Assembly: GCF_900128895.1 (NCBI RefSeq)
Contig: NZ_FSQW01000001.1
Span: 744,001 to 808,000 of the forward strand
Source: Parasphingorhabdus marina DSM 22363
GTDB lineage: Bacteria > Pseudomonadota > Alphaproteobacteria > Sphingomonadales > Sphingomonadaceae
Length of the DNA stretch: 64,000 nt
Direction: 5' to 3'
The position numbers and the translations under genes are program-made. Of this stretch, positions 8,386 to 17,516 are shown piece after piece. Below the pieces are notes generated by a model, which worked only from the letters and a program-made list of their open reading frames with translations, was not told where the DNA came from and searched no databases. Each line of letters starts with the position of its first letter. Positions within the stretch are counted from its first letter, which is position 1.

Positions 8386-9512
8386 TGGCCGGCCGGTTCG
8401 CCCCGCGCCGGTTGACCGCTTTGATGGTCAAGGAAACGCTGCAGATCCTGCGCGACCCGTCCAGTCTGATCGTCGCCTTTTTCATGCCGCTGCTAATGCT
8501 GTTCCTGTTCGGATATGGTGTCTCGCTCGATCCCAACCGGATGAAGATGGGACTGGTCCAGCAGGGCACGGGGAGCTATTCGCAGGCACTCGCATCCGAT
8601 TATGTCAACTCGCCGTATTTTGACGTGCAGCCAGGCCAGACCGTCCAGGAATTTTCGGATGAGATGGCGGCCGGTCACATCTGGGGAATCGTGGTTATTC
8701 CATCGCAATTTGACCGGGATGTGCACAAGACCGGCCCGGATCCGCTGATCCAGATCATCACCGATGCCAGCAATCCCAACAGCGCCCAGTTTTTCGCGGG
8801 ATACAGCCAGGGCGTGTATGAAAACTGGAAACAGCAGATGCTCGCCGAACGGGGTGTCGATGTCGCGCCGCCGGTGTCGGTCAGCGCACAATATCTCTAT
8901 AACGAGCAACTGGCGAGCCGCTTCTTCCTGATCCCCGGGTCGATTGCGATGATCCTCACCATGGTCGGCAGTCTGCTGACCTCGCTGCTGATCGCGCGGG
9001 AATGGGAGCGCGGCACGATGGAGACGTTGATTTCGACGCCGGTTACGGTGGCCGAGCTGATCGTGTCCAAGCTCATTCCCTATGTCGTGCTCGGCCTGAT
9101 TGCGTCAGCGATCTGCATTTTTCTGGCGCTGGCGGTTTTCGGTCTGCCATTCCGCGGATCGTTCGTCATGCTGGTGCTGTTGCTGCTGGTATTTCTCATC
9201 CCGTGCCTGGCACAGGGACTGCTGCTCTCGGCACTGACCAAGAGCCAGTTTGTTGCATCGCAAGTGGCCGTGATCCTGGCCTTTCTGCCATCCTTCCTGT
9301 TGTCGGGCTTCATTTTCGAGATTTCCTCGATGCCGCGCTGGGTCCAGTTCATCACCTATCTGTTTCCCGGCCGGTACATGATTCCGCCGCTGCAGAGCAT
9401 ATTCCTGACCGGCGATGTCTGGTCGCTGCTCATCCCGAACATGACTATCTTGTTCCTGTTCGGGGTGTTTTTCTTTGGCATGACGATGCGGGTGACCAGG
9501 AAAAATGTGTGA
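8385..9512 (+). CDS. ABC-2 type transporter permease (YbhS-like)
   Basis: A 375-residue ABC-2 permease. It has one N-terminal membrane helix (FFMPLLMLFLFGYGV), a large periplasmic domain (about residues 50-180), then five C-terminal helices and the conserved IAREWERGTMETLISTPV segment before the second helix. I start it at ATG 8385, which shares bases with the ATPase stop (TGATG) and has GGAGG 10-14 bases upstream; the frame itself is open further 5'. It pairs with the homologous permease at 9525 to form the membrane channel of the exporter. Confidence 0.94.
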   Translation: MAGRFAPRRLTALMVKETLQILRDPSSLIVAFFMPLLMLFLFGYGVSLDPNRMKMGLVQQGTGSYSQALASDYVNSPYFDVQPGQTVQEFSDEMAAGHIWGIVVIPSQFDRDVHKTGPDPLIQIITDASNPNSAQFFAGYSQGVYENWKQQMLAERGVDVAPPVSVSAQYLYNEQLASRFFLIPGSIAMILTMVGSLLTSLLIAREWERGTMETLISTPVTVAELIVSKLIPYVVLGLIASAICIFLALAVFGLPFRGSFVMLVLLLLVFLIPCLAQGLLLSALTKSQFVASQVAVILAFLPSFLLSGFIFEISSMPRWVQFITYLFPGRYMIPPLQSIFLTGDVWSLLIPNMTILFLFGVFFFGMTMRVTRKNV

Positions 9513-9524
9513 GAGGCGACAGAC

Positions 9525-10640
9525 ATGAGCGGACGGATCGGACCGCTGATCATCAAGGAGGCGCTGGCGGTGCTGCGTGACCGCCGCGCGCGACTGATGC
9601 TGATCGCGCCGCCGATCATCCAGCTGCTGCTGTTCAGTTTCGCATCCACGCTGGACGTCAATCACGCCCGGATCGTGGTGCTCAATCAGGACCAGGGCGC
9701 GGCGTCGACAGAGATTATTCGCCAGATTCAGGGCAGCAAGAATGTCGCGGACGTGACCCAGGTCCAGGCGGAATACCAGATCGAGCAGGCCATTCGCGCC
9801 CAGGATGCCCTTGCAGGGATCAAGTTCTCGGAAGATTTCTCCAGCCGGGTTGCCGCTGGCGAGACCGCCGAAATCCGGGTGGTGCTCGATGGACGCAAAT
9901 CCAATGCTGCGCAGATTTTCAACGGATATCTGGTGCGTATCGCGCAGAATGCCGCAATCACGCTGACCGTTGAAAATCGCGGCGGTTCCGAAACCGCGCG
10001 TGAAGATGTTGCGATCATCCATGCCTATAATCCCAATCTCGAGGAATTCTGGCATGTTTTGCCCAGCCTGCTGGGGATTCTCGCCTGCATGACGACCTTG
10101 TCAATTTCGGCCCAGTCGGTGGCGCGGGAACGGGAACTGGGTACGTTCGAACAATTGCTGGTGACACCTCTGAAACTGCACGAGATCCTCATCGGAAAGG
10201 CCGTACCGGCGATATTCGTGGGGCTAGCCAATGCCACCCTGTTTGTCGTGGCGACCATCTGGCTGTTCGACGTGCCGCTGCAGGGATCCATTTTCACGCT
10301 CTATTTTGCGCTGACGTTCTTCGTGCTCGCGGTGGTTGGCGTGGGACTGCTCATTTCTTCGCTGTCAACGACCCAGCAGCAGGCGTTTTTGGGCACCTTC
10401 ATTTTCCTGACCCCGGCCGTGCTGCTGTCCGGCTATGCCAGTCCGATTGACAATACCCCCTTCTGGATGGAGCGCCTGTCCATGGCCAATCCGGTGCGCC
10501 ACATGACGACGATCGCGCATGGTGTGTTTTTGAAAGACACGTCTTTTCAACAGATCCTGGCCAGCGTATTTCCGCTCATGGTGATCGCGGCCATTTCGCT
10601 GACCTCGGCCGCCTGGCTGTTTCGTCGGAGGATGGAGTGA
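9525..10640 (+). CDS. ABC-2 type transporter permease (YbhR-like)
   Basis: A 371-residue paralog of the preceding gene with the same plan: N-terminal helix (LMLIAPPIIQLLLFSF), a periplasmic domain of about 140 residues, the VARERELGTFEQLLVTPL motif and five C-terminal helices. The start ATG 9525 follows GAGAGG. Its stop lies 2 bases before the ATG of the outer-membrane channel gene. YbhS/YbhR pairs in enterobacteria export cationic drugs and possibly ions; the substrate here is not visible. Confidence 0.94.
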   Translation: MSGRIGPLIIKEALAVLRDRRARLMLIAPPIIQLLLFSFASTLDVNHARIVVLNQDQGAASTEIIRQIQGSKNVADVTQVQAEYQIEQAIRAQDALAGIKFSEDFSSRVAAGETAEIRVVLDGRKSNAAQIFNGYLVRIAQNAAITLTVENRGGSETAREDVAIIHAYNPNLEEFWHVLPSLLGILACMTTLSISAQSVARERELGTFEQLLVTPLKLHEILIGKAVPAIFVGLANATLFVVATIWLFDVPLQGSIFTLYFALTFFVLAVVGVGLLISSLSTTQQQAFLGTFIFLTPAVLLSGYASPIDNTPFWMERLSMANPVRHMTTIAHGVFLKDTSFQQILASVFPLMVIAAISLTSAAWLFRRRME

Positions 10641-10642
10641 AC

Positions 10643-12058
10643 ATGACACGAAATTTCTGCCTGATTATGCTGCTGCCCGGCCTCTCTGCCTGCATGACCG
10701 GGATCGATGCGAATCGTGAACTGGCAGTGCAGGACCCGCCAGCGGAATTTGCGTCCGGCACCGAGCCCGGTGCCTTGCCGGCGAACTGGCTGGACGGGAT
10801 GGATGACCCGCTCCTATCGACTCTTGTCCGCGAAGCTGCTTCCGGCAATTTTGATGTCGCCCGTTCAACCGCACTTGTGCGTCAGGCCCGGGCGATGGCG
10901 GAGGCGGCCAATGGCCGTCAGTTTCCACAGGGTGGGCTGGGCGGGTCCGCGAACCGCAATCAGCTGAGCGAAAATGGCTTCATTCCGGTCGGCAACGTCC
11001 CCGGTTTTGACCGGACCTATTCGCTCTATGATATCGGTTTTGATGTCAGCTACGAACTGGATATCTGGGGGCGCAAAGGCAACACCGTCCGCGCGCGGCT
11101 GGCGGATGCCGAAGCTGCGGTGCAGACGCGCCGGGCGACATTGCTGACGGTGATGGCAGAGACGGCACGGACCTACGGTGAGCTGCGCAGTCTGGAATTG
11201 CAGGAAAAGGCGATGACCAGCCGGCTTGCCAGCGCCAAGGAAAAGTTGCGGCTTGCCGAATTGCGGACCAAATTTGGCGAAGCCCCGCTCAGCGAAAGCA
11301 TTGCCGCGGCCGGTGAGCTGGATGCGCTCGCGGCCGAACTGCCGCCGTTGCAGGGCCGGATCCGGGTCGCCATGTTTCAGCTCGCCCTGCTCACCGGCAA
11401 ACAACCGGCGGAACTGGTCGACCGGCTGGACGGTACCGGCAGCCTGCCGGCACTTCCGGATGCGATATTCGCCGGCCTGCCCTCAGACATGCTGACGCGC
11501 CGGCCGGACGTGGCGGCTGCGGCGTTCCGCTTTGATGCCGAGCGGCAGCGATTGAAAGTGGCTCGCGCAGACCTGTTTCCGCGCTTTTTCCTGCTCGGCA
11601 GCCTCGGTCGGCAGGAGCGGGATATTGACGGGATCACTTCCGGTGGCAGCGGGCGCTATTCGATCGGGCCATCCTTTTCCTGGCCCTTGTTCGAGATGGG
11701 CACGATCCGCGCACAGATCCGCGGCGCGGATGCGAAGGTCGATGCCGCGGCCAGCACCTATGAACAGGCCGTGTTGACTGCGCTTACCGAAAGTGAATCT
11801 GCGTTGACTCGCTATGCGCGGTCGAAGGAAGCCGCCGATCTCGCAGAAAAATCCGTGGCCCGGGCAGCACAAAATGCCGGGCTGTCGGCAGAGCTCTACA
11901 AAAGCGGGGAGGTCACCAAACTGGCCTGGCTGGATGCGCAGATCGAACAGGCCATTGCCGAGGAACGGCATGCCGCTTTGCGCGGTGAAGCCTTCCGCAA
12001 CCTGATTGCGGCATACAAGGCGCTTGGCGGGGGCTGGCCGGAACTGGCTGAGAAATAA
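10643..12058 (+). CDS. NodT-family outer-membrane efflux lipoprotein
   Basis: A 471-residue TolC/NodT-type channel. A lipoprotein signal (MTRNFCLIMLLPGLSAC) places Cys near residue 17 at the lipidation site. Two OEP repeats follow, including the family motif LDIWGRKG (SYELDIWG) and the second-half equivalent SWPLFEMG. It completes the tripartite pump with the adaptor and ABC components just upstream. I prefer ATG 10643, which has GGAG 5 bases upstream, over the GTG at 10637 that overlaps the permease stop. The operon carries no TetR-type regulator, unlike the enterobacterial ybh locus. Confidence 0.93.
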   Translation: MTRNFCLIMLLPGLSACMTGIDANRELAVQDPPAEFASGTEPGALPANWLDGMDDPLLSTLVREAASGNFDVARSTALVRQARAMAEAANGRQFPQGGLGGSANRNQLSENGFIPVGNVPGFDRTYSLYDIGFDVSYELDIWGRKGNTVRARLADAEAAVQTRRATLLTVMAETARTYGELRSLELQEKAMTSRLASAKEKLRLAELRTKFGEAPLSESIAAAGELDALAAELPPLQGRIRVAMFQLALLTGKQPAELVDRLDGTGSLPALPDAIFAGLPSDMLTRRPDVAAAAFRFDAERQRLKVARADLFPRFFLLGSLGRQERDIDGITSGGSGRYSIGPSFSWPLFEMGTIRAQIRGADAKVDAAASTYEQAVLTALTESESALTRYARSKEAADLAEKSVARAAQNAGLSAELYKSGEVTKLAWLDAQIEQAIAEERHAALRGEAFRNLIAAYKALGGGWPELAEK

Positions 12059-12073
12059 GCTCCAGGCATTTTG

Positions 12074-13198
12074 TCAGATATCGTCAATCTGTTCGGCCAG
12101 AGTTGCCAGGCAATCCTCGGCAAGCAGCTGACAGCGTTCTGGTGACCAGCCCTGTTCCGGGTCGGGCAGGTCGCGATTATCCTTGAACGGCATTTCCAGC
12201 GTCATGGCGATGGCACCGAAACGTTCGGCGACCTGATTGGTGGACATCGAGAGATTGGCCTTGCCCTTTGCCGCCACCGGATAGCCGAGCTCTGTCTGGA
12301 AATCGGGTGTGCGTTCGGCCAGCCGGTCGCGATAGGCGTGATATTTGCGGCCCATCTCGTCGGTCCAGCTGGGGATGCCTTCAAAACCCGCAATGAAAAC
12401 GGCCGGAATGGCTTCATCGCCATGCACATCGATGGCGAAATCGACACCGCTTTCATCCATGGCATTGCGGACACACAGGACCTCCGGGCTTTTTTCTGCG
12501 CTCGGCTCATGCCATTCGCGGTTAAGATTGATCCCCGCGAAATTGGTCCGCAAATGCCCGCGGCGTGACCCGTCGGGGTTCATGTTGGGCACAATGTGGA
12601 GACGGCATTTCTGCAGCAACAGGCGCGCCTGCGGATGCGACGGGTCGGTGAGCATGTCGAGCGCACCGTCGATCCACCACTCGGCCATGGTTTCGCCAGG
12701 ATGCTGGCGGGCGTAGAGCCAGACCTGTTTGTCACCACTGCCCATCTCCAGACAATCAATCGGCTGGCCTTCGAGGCTGTAGCCCAGTGTCCGGCACGTC
12801 ACGCCCTCCACCGCCGCCATTTCGGCGATCAGATCATGGTGGCGCTCCATGCCGTAGGGCGCAAAATAGGCAAACCAGACGATGTTGCTGGACGCGATAT
12901 AGCGTATCGTGAGCGTCCCGCTTTTGTCATCATAGGACGATTCAGTCCGGCCCCAGTAATCGCGGTCTTCACTGACGCATGCCTGATAGCCCGGCCAGCC
13001 TTGCGGATAGGCCGAATCCTTTAGCCCCCTGATCGCGAGCGTCAGCTCGTCGCCAATCGCGCAACTGACCCGAAAATGGAACCACTGGAAAAAATCACTG
13101 TCCTTGTCCTTGCGGATCGACAGTGTTGCGGAGGTGTCATTGATCTCTTCAACAACGATATTGCCGGAATCGAACGCAGCGGTGATGTCTATGCTCAT
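12074..13198 (-). CDS. M14-family zinc carboxypeptidase, cytosolic carboxypeptidase (CCP) type
   Basis: A 374-residue protein with an N-terminal beta-rich domain (about residues 1-125) and a C-terminal M14 peptidase domain. The zinc ligands are visible as [11 protein letters not shown] (His and Glu) and IDVHGDE (His), the substrate-binding stretch as NMNPDG and NLNREW, and the catalytic Glu in TLEMPF. The N-domain plus this active site is the layout of the cytosolic carboxypeptidase group, which in eukaryotes removes glutamate side chains; the bacterial substrate is unknown. No signal peptide. ATG 13198 overlaps the stop of the lipoprotein gene upstream (ATGA), so the two are coupled. Confidence 0.9.
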   Translation of the reverse strand: MSIDITAAFDSGNIVVEEINDTSATLSIRKDKDSDFFQWFHFRVSCAIGDELTLAIRGLKDSAYPQGWPGYQACVSEDRDYWGRTESSYDDKSGTLTIRYIASSNIVWFAYFAPYGMERHHDLIAEMAAVEGVTCRTLGYSLEGQPIDCLEMGSGDKQVWLYARQHPGETMAEWWIDGALDMLTDPSHPQARLLLQKCRLHIVPNMNPDGSRRGHLRTNFAGINLNREWHEPSAEKSPEVLCVRNAMDESGVDFAIDVHGDEAIPAVFIAGFEGIPSWTDEMGRKYHAYRDRLAERTPDFQTELGYPVAAKGKANLSMSTNQVAERFGAIAMTLEMPFKDNRDLPDPEQGWSPERCQLLAEDCLATLAEQIDDI

Positions 13199-13797
13199 GG
13201 CACCCTGATAGTGCTTCCGGACTGTCCGGGGAAGTCCCTGAATAGGGCTTCTGCCAGACGGGATGCGGCAAGTCCGGGTTGCGACGCCGGAGAGCCCTGC
13301 TTCGCTTCGATGGACGAGCGACCTTCCCAGACGACATTGCCATCAGACTGGCGACTGATCCGGACCGACAGTTCCGTGACAATCTTGTCTTTGGGCTTGC
13401 CGCCCAGATTGATTCCAATGCCCAGACCCACGCCCGAGCGATAGCCACCGGTGCGGCCGCCAACGCCAACGGATACCGGTGAACGCTGTCCGCCAGCGGT
13501 CAGCACGCTCTGATCCACAAGGACGCGGACCAGATATTCACTGGCCTCAGATGGATCAAGAGACTCCTGGAAGCCGACGCGCTGCAACTCCCTCAGGACC
13601 GCCACATCATAGGTGCGTTTTTCCAGGCTGCCGCCTTCTTCGCCATCCACTGCGGGGGCGATGGTGACGGTTCCTGTGCCGATCGCCATGGTTTCGGCAT
13701 TGTGAAAACGTGTGACACTGACGGGCGGAGTGGTCGTGGCGCATGCTGCCAGTGCGATGGACATTCCTGTCGCGATTGCAAGTCTTTGAATCCTCAT
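13195..13797 (-). CDS. DUF4136-like outer-membrane lipoprotein
   Basis: A 200-residue protein with a lipoprotein signal (IALAACATT, Cys near residue 19), a DUF4136-like body ([18 protein letters not shown]) and a glycine-rich stretch ([20 protein letters not shown]). ATG 13797 has AGAGGA 9 bases upstream. It is the first gene of a two-gene unit with the M14 carboxypeptidase, joined by an ATGA overlap. Proteins of this family are envelope lipoproteins of unknown job. Confidence 0.8.
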   Translation of the reverse strand: MRIQRLAIATGMSIALAACATTTPPVSVTRFHNAETMAIGTGTVTIAPAVDGEEGGSLEKRTYDVAVLRELQRVGFQESLDPSEASEYLVRVLVDQSVLTAGGQRSPVSVGVGGRTGGYRSGVGLGIGINLGGKPKDKIVTELSVRISRQSDGNVVWEGRSSIEAKQGSPASQPGLAASRLAEALFRDFPGQSGSTIRVP

Positions 13798-13954
13798 GAG
13801 AATCTATCCTCTTTGGCGATTTGCGCTTATATTAGCCGATATTTCCCTTTCCGTTGGTAAATAATTGCATCGGGATGGACCTGTGGTTAACCGGAAGGAG
13901 ATGTTTGTGCGATAACCGGGGCTGCTCAAGTCCAGCAGATTGCGAGAGATGAAG

Positions 13955-14968
13955 ATGCCCGAACGTTTTACAGTCCTGGTTACCGGTGGAGCAGGCTATA
14001 TCGGCAGCCATGCAGTGCTGGCGCTGCGGGATGCGGGCTGGTCCGTCGCGGTGATCGACAATCTGGTCACCGGATTTCGCTGGGCGGTGCCGGAGGATGT
14101 CCCCTTTTATGAAGGCGACATATCAGACGCTGACCTGGTCGCCAAAATTATCGCGGACGAGAATGTCGGCGCGGTCATGCATTTTGCCGGGTCGGTCGTT
14201 GTGCCGGAATCGGTGGAGAATCCGCTCAAATATTATGACAATAATTCCGCGCGCAGCCGCAGCATGATCGAATCCGTCGTCGCAAATGGTGTGAAGCATT
14301 TCATTTTCTCCTCGACCGCGGCGACCTACGGCATTCCGGAAACCAGCCCGGTGCGGGAAGACACGCCGCAGGTGCCGATCAATCCCTATGGCATGTCCAA
14401 GTTGATGACCGAGCATATGCTGCGCGATGTGGCCGCCGCCCATGACATGAATTTCTGCGCCCTGCGCTATTTCAACGTGGCTGGAGCCGATCCCCAGGCG
14501 CGCAGCGGCCAGTCGACCATCGGCGCCACCCATTTGCTCAAGGTTGCGGTTGAAGCCGCGCTGGGCAAACGCGATGGAGTCGCCGTGTTCGGCACCGATT
14601 ATGACACGCCGGATGGCACCGGTGTGCGCGACTATATTCATGTTTCCGATCTGGCTGCGGCCCATGTTCTGGCGCTGGAAGCGCTGATTGCGGATCCCGA
14701 AACCAGCCATTTTCTGAACTGCGGCTATGGCCGGGGATTCTCGGTACTGGAAGTGCTGGATGCCGTGGACCGGGTCACCAACCTCCGGATCGACCGGAAA
14801 ATCGAAGGGCGCCGGGCGGGTGATCCCGATTCGCTGATTTCGGACAATCGCGCGATCATGGACCGCTTCCCGTGGCAGCCCAAACATGCCGATCTTGACC
14901 AGATTGTCCGTCATGCCCTCGCCTGGGAGCGAAAACTGGGAGATATTCAGCCGGGTAACGACGCCTGA
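13955..14968 (+). CDS. galE: UDP-glucose 4-epimerase
   Basis: A 337-residue extended short-chain dehydrogenase. The Rossmann motif VTGGAGYIGSH lies at the N-terminus, followed by the SSTAATYG serine region, the catalytic YGMSK pair (Tyr and Lys, near residue 146) and the family segments LRYFNVAGADP and YIHVSDLA. It interconverts UDP-glucose and UDP-galactose with bound NAD in the cytosol and supplies sugar for surface polysaccharide. ATG 13949 is an equally open start; I prefer 13955 because GAGAG then sits at a workable distance. It is a single gene with rpmJ downstream. Confidence 0.94.
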   Translation: MPERFTVLVTGGAGYIGSHAVLALRDAGWSVAVIDNLVTGFRWAVPEDVPFYEGDISDADLVAKIIADENVGAVMHFAGSVVVPESVENPLKYYDNNSARSRSMIESVVANGVKHFIFSSTAATYGIPETSPVREDTPQVPINPYGMSKLMTEHMLRDVAAAHDMNFCALRYFNVAGADPQARSGQSTIGATHLLKVAVEAALGKRDGVAVFGTDYDTPDGTGVRDYIHVSDLAAAHVLALEALIADPETSHFLNCGYGRGFSVLEVLDAVDRVTNLRIDRKIEGRRAGDPDSLISDNRAIMDRFPWQPKHADLDQIVRHALAWERKLGDIQPGNDA

Positions 14969-15064
14969 GCGCTTGACTTTGGGCCGGGACAACCTTAACT
15001 GCACCGTCTGTTCGCGGCTCCGGCCGATTCACAACATTTCAATTCTGCAAGGCGTGGTACCAAA

Positions 15065-15190
15065 ATGAAGATCCGCAACTCTCTGAAGTCGCTCAAAAAC
15101 CGTCATCGGGACTGCCGCGTGATCCGTCGTCGTGGCCGCACCTATGTGATCAACAAGACGAATCGCCGGTTCAAGGCGCGTCAGGGCTGA
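15065..15190 (+). CDS. rpmJ: 50S ribosomal protein L36
   Basis: A 41-residue highly basic protein beginning [17 protein letters not shown] and ending RRFKARQG. This is the 41-residue L36 form common in alphaproteobacteria, with reduced cysteine content compared with the zinc-binding C-type. It is a component of the large ribosomal subunit. It stands alone, away from the main ribosomal operons, as is usual for this form. The HAD gene begins 20 bases downstream. Confidence 0.95.
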   Translation: MKIRNSLKSLKNRHRDCRVIRRRGRTYVINKTNRRFKARQG

Positions 15191-15209
15191 TCGACTTCCC
15201 GTCGGTCGC

Positions 15210-15839
15210 ATGACTGGCAATTCCAGAACCGAATCCCTCATTGACACCGTCATCTTTGATGTCGGTCAGGTTCTCTATCGCTGGGACCTGCGCTATCTCT
15301 ATGAAAAACTGATTGACGATCCGGAAGAACTGGACTGGTTCCTGGCCCATGTGGTGACCCCGGATTGGCACTTTCAGCATGACGCCGGACGGCCGCTGGC
15401 GGAAATGGTGCCTGAGCGGATTTCCGAGTTTCCGCGATATGAAAAACATATCCGCGCCTATGCGGAGCGCTTCATCGAATCCATTCCCGGTCCGATAGAT
15501 GCGACTCACGATCTCGCCCGGCGGTTGGCGAACAGCGGCGTGACGCTCTACGGTCTGACAAATTTCGCCGCCGACTTCTGGCAGATGTTCCGCCCGACGG
15601 CTCCGATTTTCAATCATTTCCGTGATGTGCTGGTGTCGGGTGAGGAGAAACTGGCAAAGCCCGATCCCGCCATTTACCACCTGGCCCTTGAGCGATTTGA
15701 AGTTGCACCGGAGCAATGCCTGTTTGTTGACGACCGGCCTGAAAATATTGCTGCCGGACAGGCCCTGGGAATCCGCGGCCATTGTTTTGGCGATGCGAAG
15801 GATCTCGAGCGGGAGTTGGAGTCGCTGCAGCTGATCTGA
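15210..15839 (+). CDS. HAD-superfamily hydrolase (subfamily IA)
   Basis: A 209-residue HAD phosphatase/dehalogenase-like enzyme. Motif I is VIFDVGQVLY (nucleophile Asp near residue 17), motif II is GLTNF, motif III the Lys in EEKLAKPDP, and motif IV LFVDDRPEN. The cap domain is helical. The pattern resembles YihX-type sugar phosphatases and 2-haloacid dehalogenase-like proteins, but the substrate is not predictable. ATG 15210 lacks a strong ribosome-binding site. It follows rpmJ closely and may be read through from it. Confidence 0.88.
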   Translation: MTGNSRTESLIDTVIFDVGQVLYRWDLRYLYEKLIDDPEELDWFLAHVVTPDWHFQHDAGRPLAEMVPERISEFPRYEKHIRAYAERFIESIPGPIDATHDLARRLANSGVTLYGLTNFAADFWQMFRPTAPIFNHFRDVLVSGEEKLAKPDPAIYHLALERFEVAPEQCLFVDDRPENIAAGQALGIRGHCFGDAKDLERELESLQLI

Positions 15840-15847
15840 TCAGCTGC
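15827..15847. repeat. Perfect palindrome over the HAD stop codon
   Basis: Ten bases (GCAGCTGATC) are followed by one T and their exact reverse complement. The stop codon TGA of the HAD gene lies in the centre. No T-run follows, so it is not a standard terminator. Confidence 0.6.
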
Positions 15848-16201
15848 CAGCATTGCCAGGATACCCCGGACACATGGGGCGGTGTTTTGCGAATCTGTAG
15901 GAAACTGGCCGTACACAATCGCCATGATTGTTCGGTAACTTTGTGATTTTTCACGATTTTACAGATGCCACGTTGTCGAAAGCCCGCCTTTTGACTTAGC
16001 CGTTGGAGGAGTTCTCAACGGAGGTCATCATTCATTTGTTACATGCAGATTTCAGGCAATCGCGGTGCCCGGCGGGCATTGGGGGGTCTGTTTTTCCCGA
16101 ACATCACAGTTTGCAGGAGTTCATTGCATCCCTGCCCCCCAGGTACAGAATGGACTCCTGCATTTCCTGGCCAGGCGGCGGCACACCCGGAGCATTCCGG
16201 C
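15848..16201. other. Intergenic region, no gene seen
   Basis: About 350 bases between the HAD gene and the PH-like gene. Frames are open through the right half, but their translations look random and have no ribosome-binding site. The sequence is locally AT-richer (around 15920-15970) and likely holds the promoter of the downstream cluster; I see no clear hexamer pair. Confidence 0.4.
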
Positions 16202-16612
16202 ATGCATTCTGATCTCGGCTATTTCGACACAAATTGTCGTTTGAGCGGAGAAAAGGTTTTTGGCAGCATCGGTTGTCTCAATGAGGGCAATCCTTTTCCC
16301 GGTTCGCTGATACTGACCAATATGCGGCTATTGTTCTTGCGCAGCAGCCGGATTGGGCAGCAGTCTCGCTCGATAAGGCTGAAAAGCATCCGGAGCGTCT
16401 CGTCTCATTTAGAAAACAGCTACCACTATATCCTGGTAGTCCGTTTGCCGGCGGTTGAGCACAGGTTTGAACTGCATGGTCAGGATTTCGCAACGAAAAA
16501 TGCCTTTGCGCAGCTTTTACAAGCGCGATTGCTAAAAGCTTCCCATTCCGCAAGCGATCAAACATCGGCTCTCGCCGGACAATCTGCCAGGACACAAACA
16601 AACCATGCCTGA
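16202..16612 (+). CDS. PH/GRAM-like domain protein, 136 aa
   Basis: The core (GSLILTNMRLLFLRSSRIGQ followed by basic RSIRLKSIRSV) has the look of a bacterial PH or GRAM domain: a beta-strand series with a basic patch. I infer this from pattern, not from a search. The C-terminal 30 residues are low-complexity Ser/Ala/Gln. I take ATG 16202 as start (GGAG 10 bases upstream) because the open frame upstream reads as non-coding. The stop overlaps the next small gene by 8 bases and a TetR gene follows, so the three look like one unit. Confidence 0.55.
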   Translation: MHSDLGYFDTNCRLSGEKVFGSIGCLNEGNPFPGSLILTNMRLLFLRSSRIGQQSRSIRLKSIRSVSSHLENSYHYILVVRLPAVEHRFELHGQDFATKNAFAQLLQARLLKASHSASDQTSALAGQSARTQTNHA

Positions 16613-16799
16613 TTCCGTTGATGAACGTATTTATCTGACCCACTTGCTGAAATCTTGCGTCAAAAGCGCCGACTCGCTGGCGCTGAAGCTGGTTGCGATC
16701 AAGATTTGTGAAGCCATTGAACTGGTGGAAGCCGCCAATATCCAGCAGGGGGAGGACGATGATGGTCTGCGCTTCAGCGCCAGTGCCCGAGAGCCCTGA
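16605..16799 (+). CDS. Hypothetical small protein, 64 aa
   Basis: A short, mostly helical, acidic-ended protein (MPDSVDERIYLTHLLKS). It overlaps the end of the PH-like gene by 8 bases, which suggests coupled translation, and a TetR gene starts 57 bases later. I do not recognise a family. No membrane segment or metal motif is visible. Confidence 0.5.
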   Translation: MPDSVDERIYLTHLLKSCVKSADSLALKLVAIKICEAIELVEAANIQQGEDDDGLRFSASAREP

Positions 16800-16856
16800 G
16801 CCTCCAGATTGCGATAGCATCAATGCGGTCCGGAACGGGTCGCGGAGCTGAGAATC

Positions 16857-17420
16857 GTGGATATCCGGGTTTCAAAAACGCAAAAATCCCTCGCTGACGC
16901 GGCGAATCTACTGATGGAGAAATACGCCTGGAGAGATATTTCGGTTTCGACGTTGTGTGATCAGGCCGGAATCTCTCGTTCAACCTTCTATGCGCATTTC
17001 GCCACGAAGGCCGAATTGCTCGAGCAGATGTTCCTCTGGGTGGAACAGGATTTGATAGCCAATGCACCTGAAAACCGGGGACTGGATGTGAGCGGGCAGT
17101 TTGGTTTTTTGCCCGGACTGATCGCCATTCTCAGAGCAAGAAGACAAATTTTCCGGCGGCAGCAGCATAATGAGTCTGGTATCGCAATGGCCCATCGGAC
17201 TCGCCAGATGATTGCCAACATGATGCTGGAAGAAACACGAAACTCCACATTGTCGAACCAATTGTCCGATCGCGACCTGATCTTTTTGGGCGGAGCAGTT
17301 TCGGCCGTTATTCGCAAATGGGCTGATGACAAGCATGTTGAAGCGGACGAAGAGCTGATCAACAGTCTGGACAATCATGTGACTGGCTTTTTCGCGCTGC
17401 TGGAAGGCAGAACAGTCTGA
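16857..17420 (+). CDS. TetR/AcrR-family transcriptional regulator
   Basis: A 187-residue TetR-type repressor. The helix-turn-helix is at about residues 24-45 (ISVSTLCDQAGISRSTFYAHF), followed by a helical ligand-binding domain with no recognisable specificity. Translation starts at GTG 16857 with GGAG about 9 bases upstream; there is no in-frame ATG close by. It is the third gene behind the PH-like and 64-residue proteins and may regulate them or the S9 peptidase gene downstream. Confidence 0.9.
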   Translation: MDIRVSKTQKSLADAANLLMEKYAWRDISVSTLCDQAGISRSTFYAHFATKAELLEQMFLWVEQDLIANAPENRGLDVSGQFGFLPGLIAILRARRQIFRRQQHNESGIAMAHRTRQMIANMMLEETRNSTLSNQLSDRDLIFLGGAVSAVIRKWADDKHVEADEELINSLDNHVTGFFALLEGRTV

Positions 17421-17516
17421 ACGGAAAGGACCTGTTTCCATGCACATTGACTATTGCGCAAAAAAAGGGGTTCGTTAGTCTTGTTGTTTGCAAAGTAAAT
17501 CAGCAGGGGCATCGCA

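Noticed and set aside
16003-16201. Open frames upstream of the PH-like gene
   Set aside because: The translations look random, with no start signal, and two frames compete in the same stretch.
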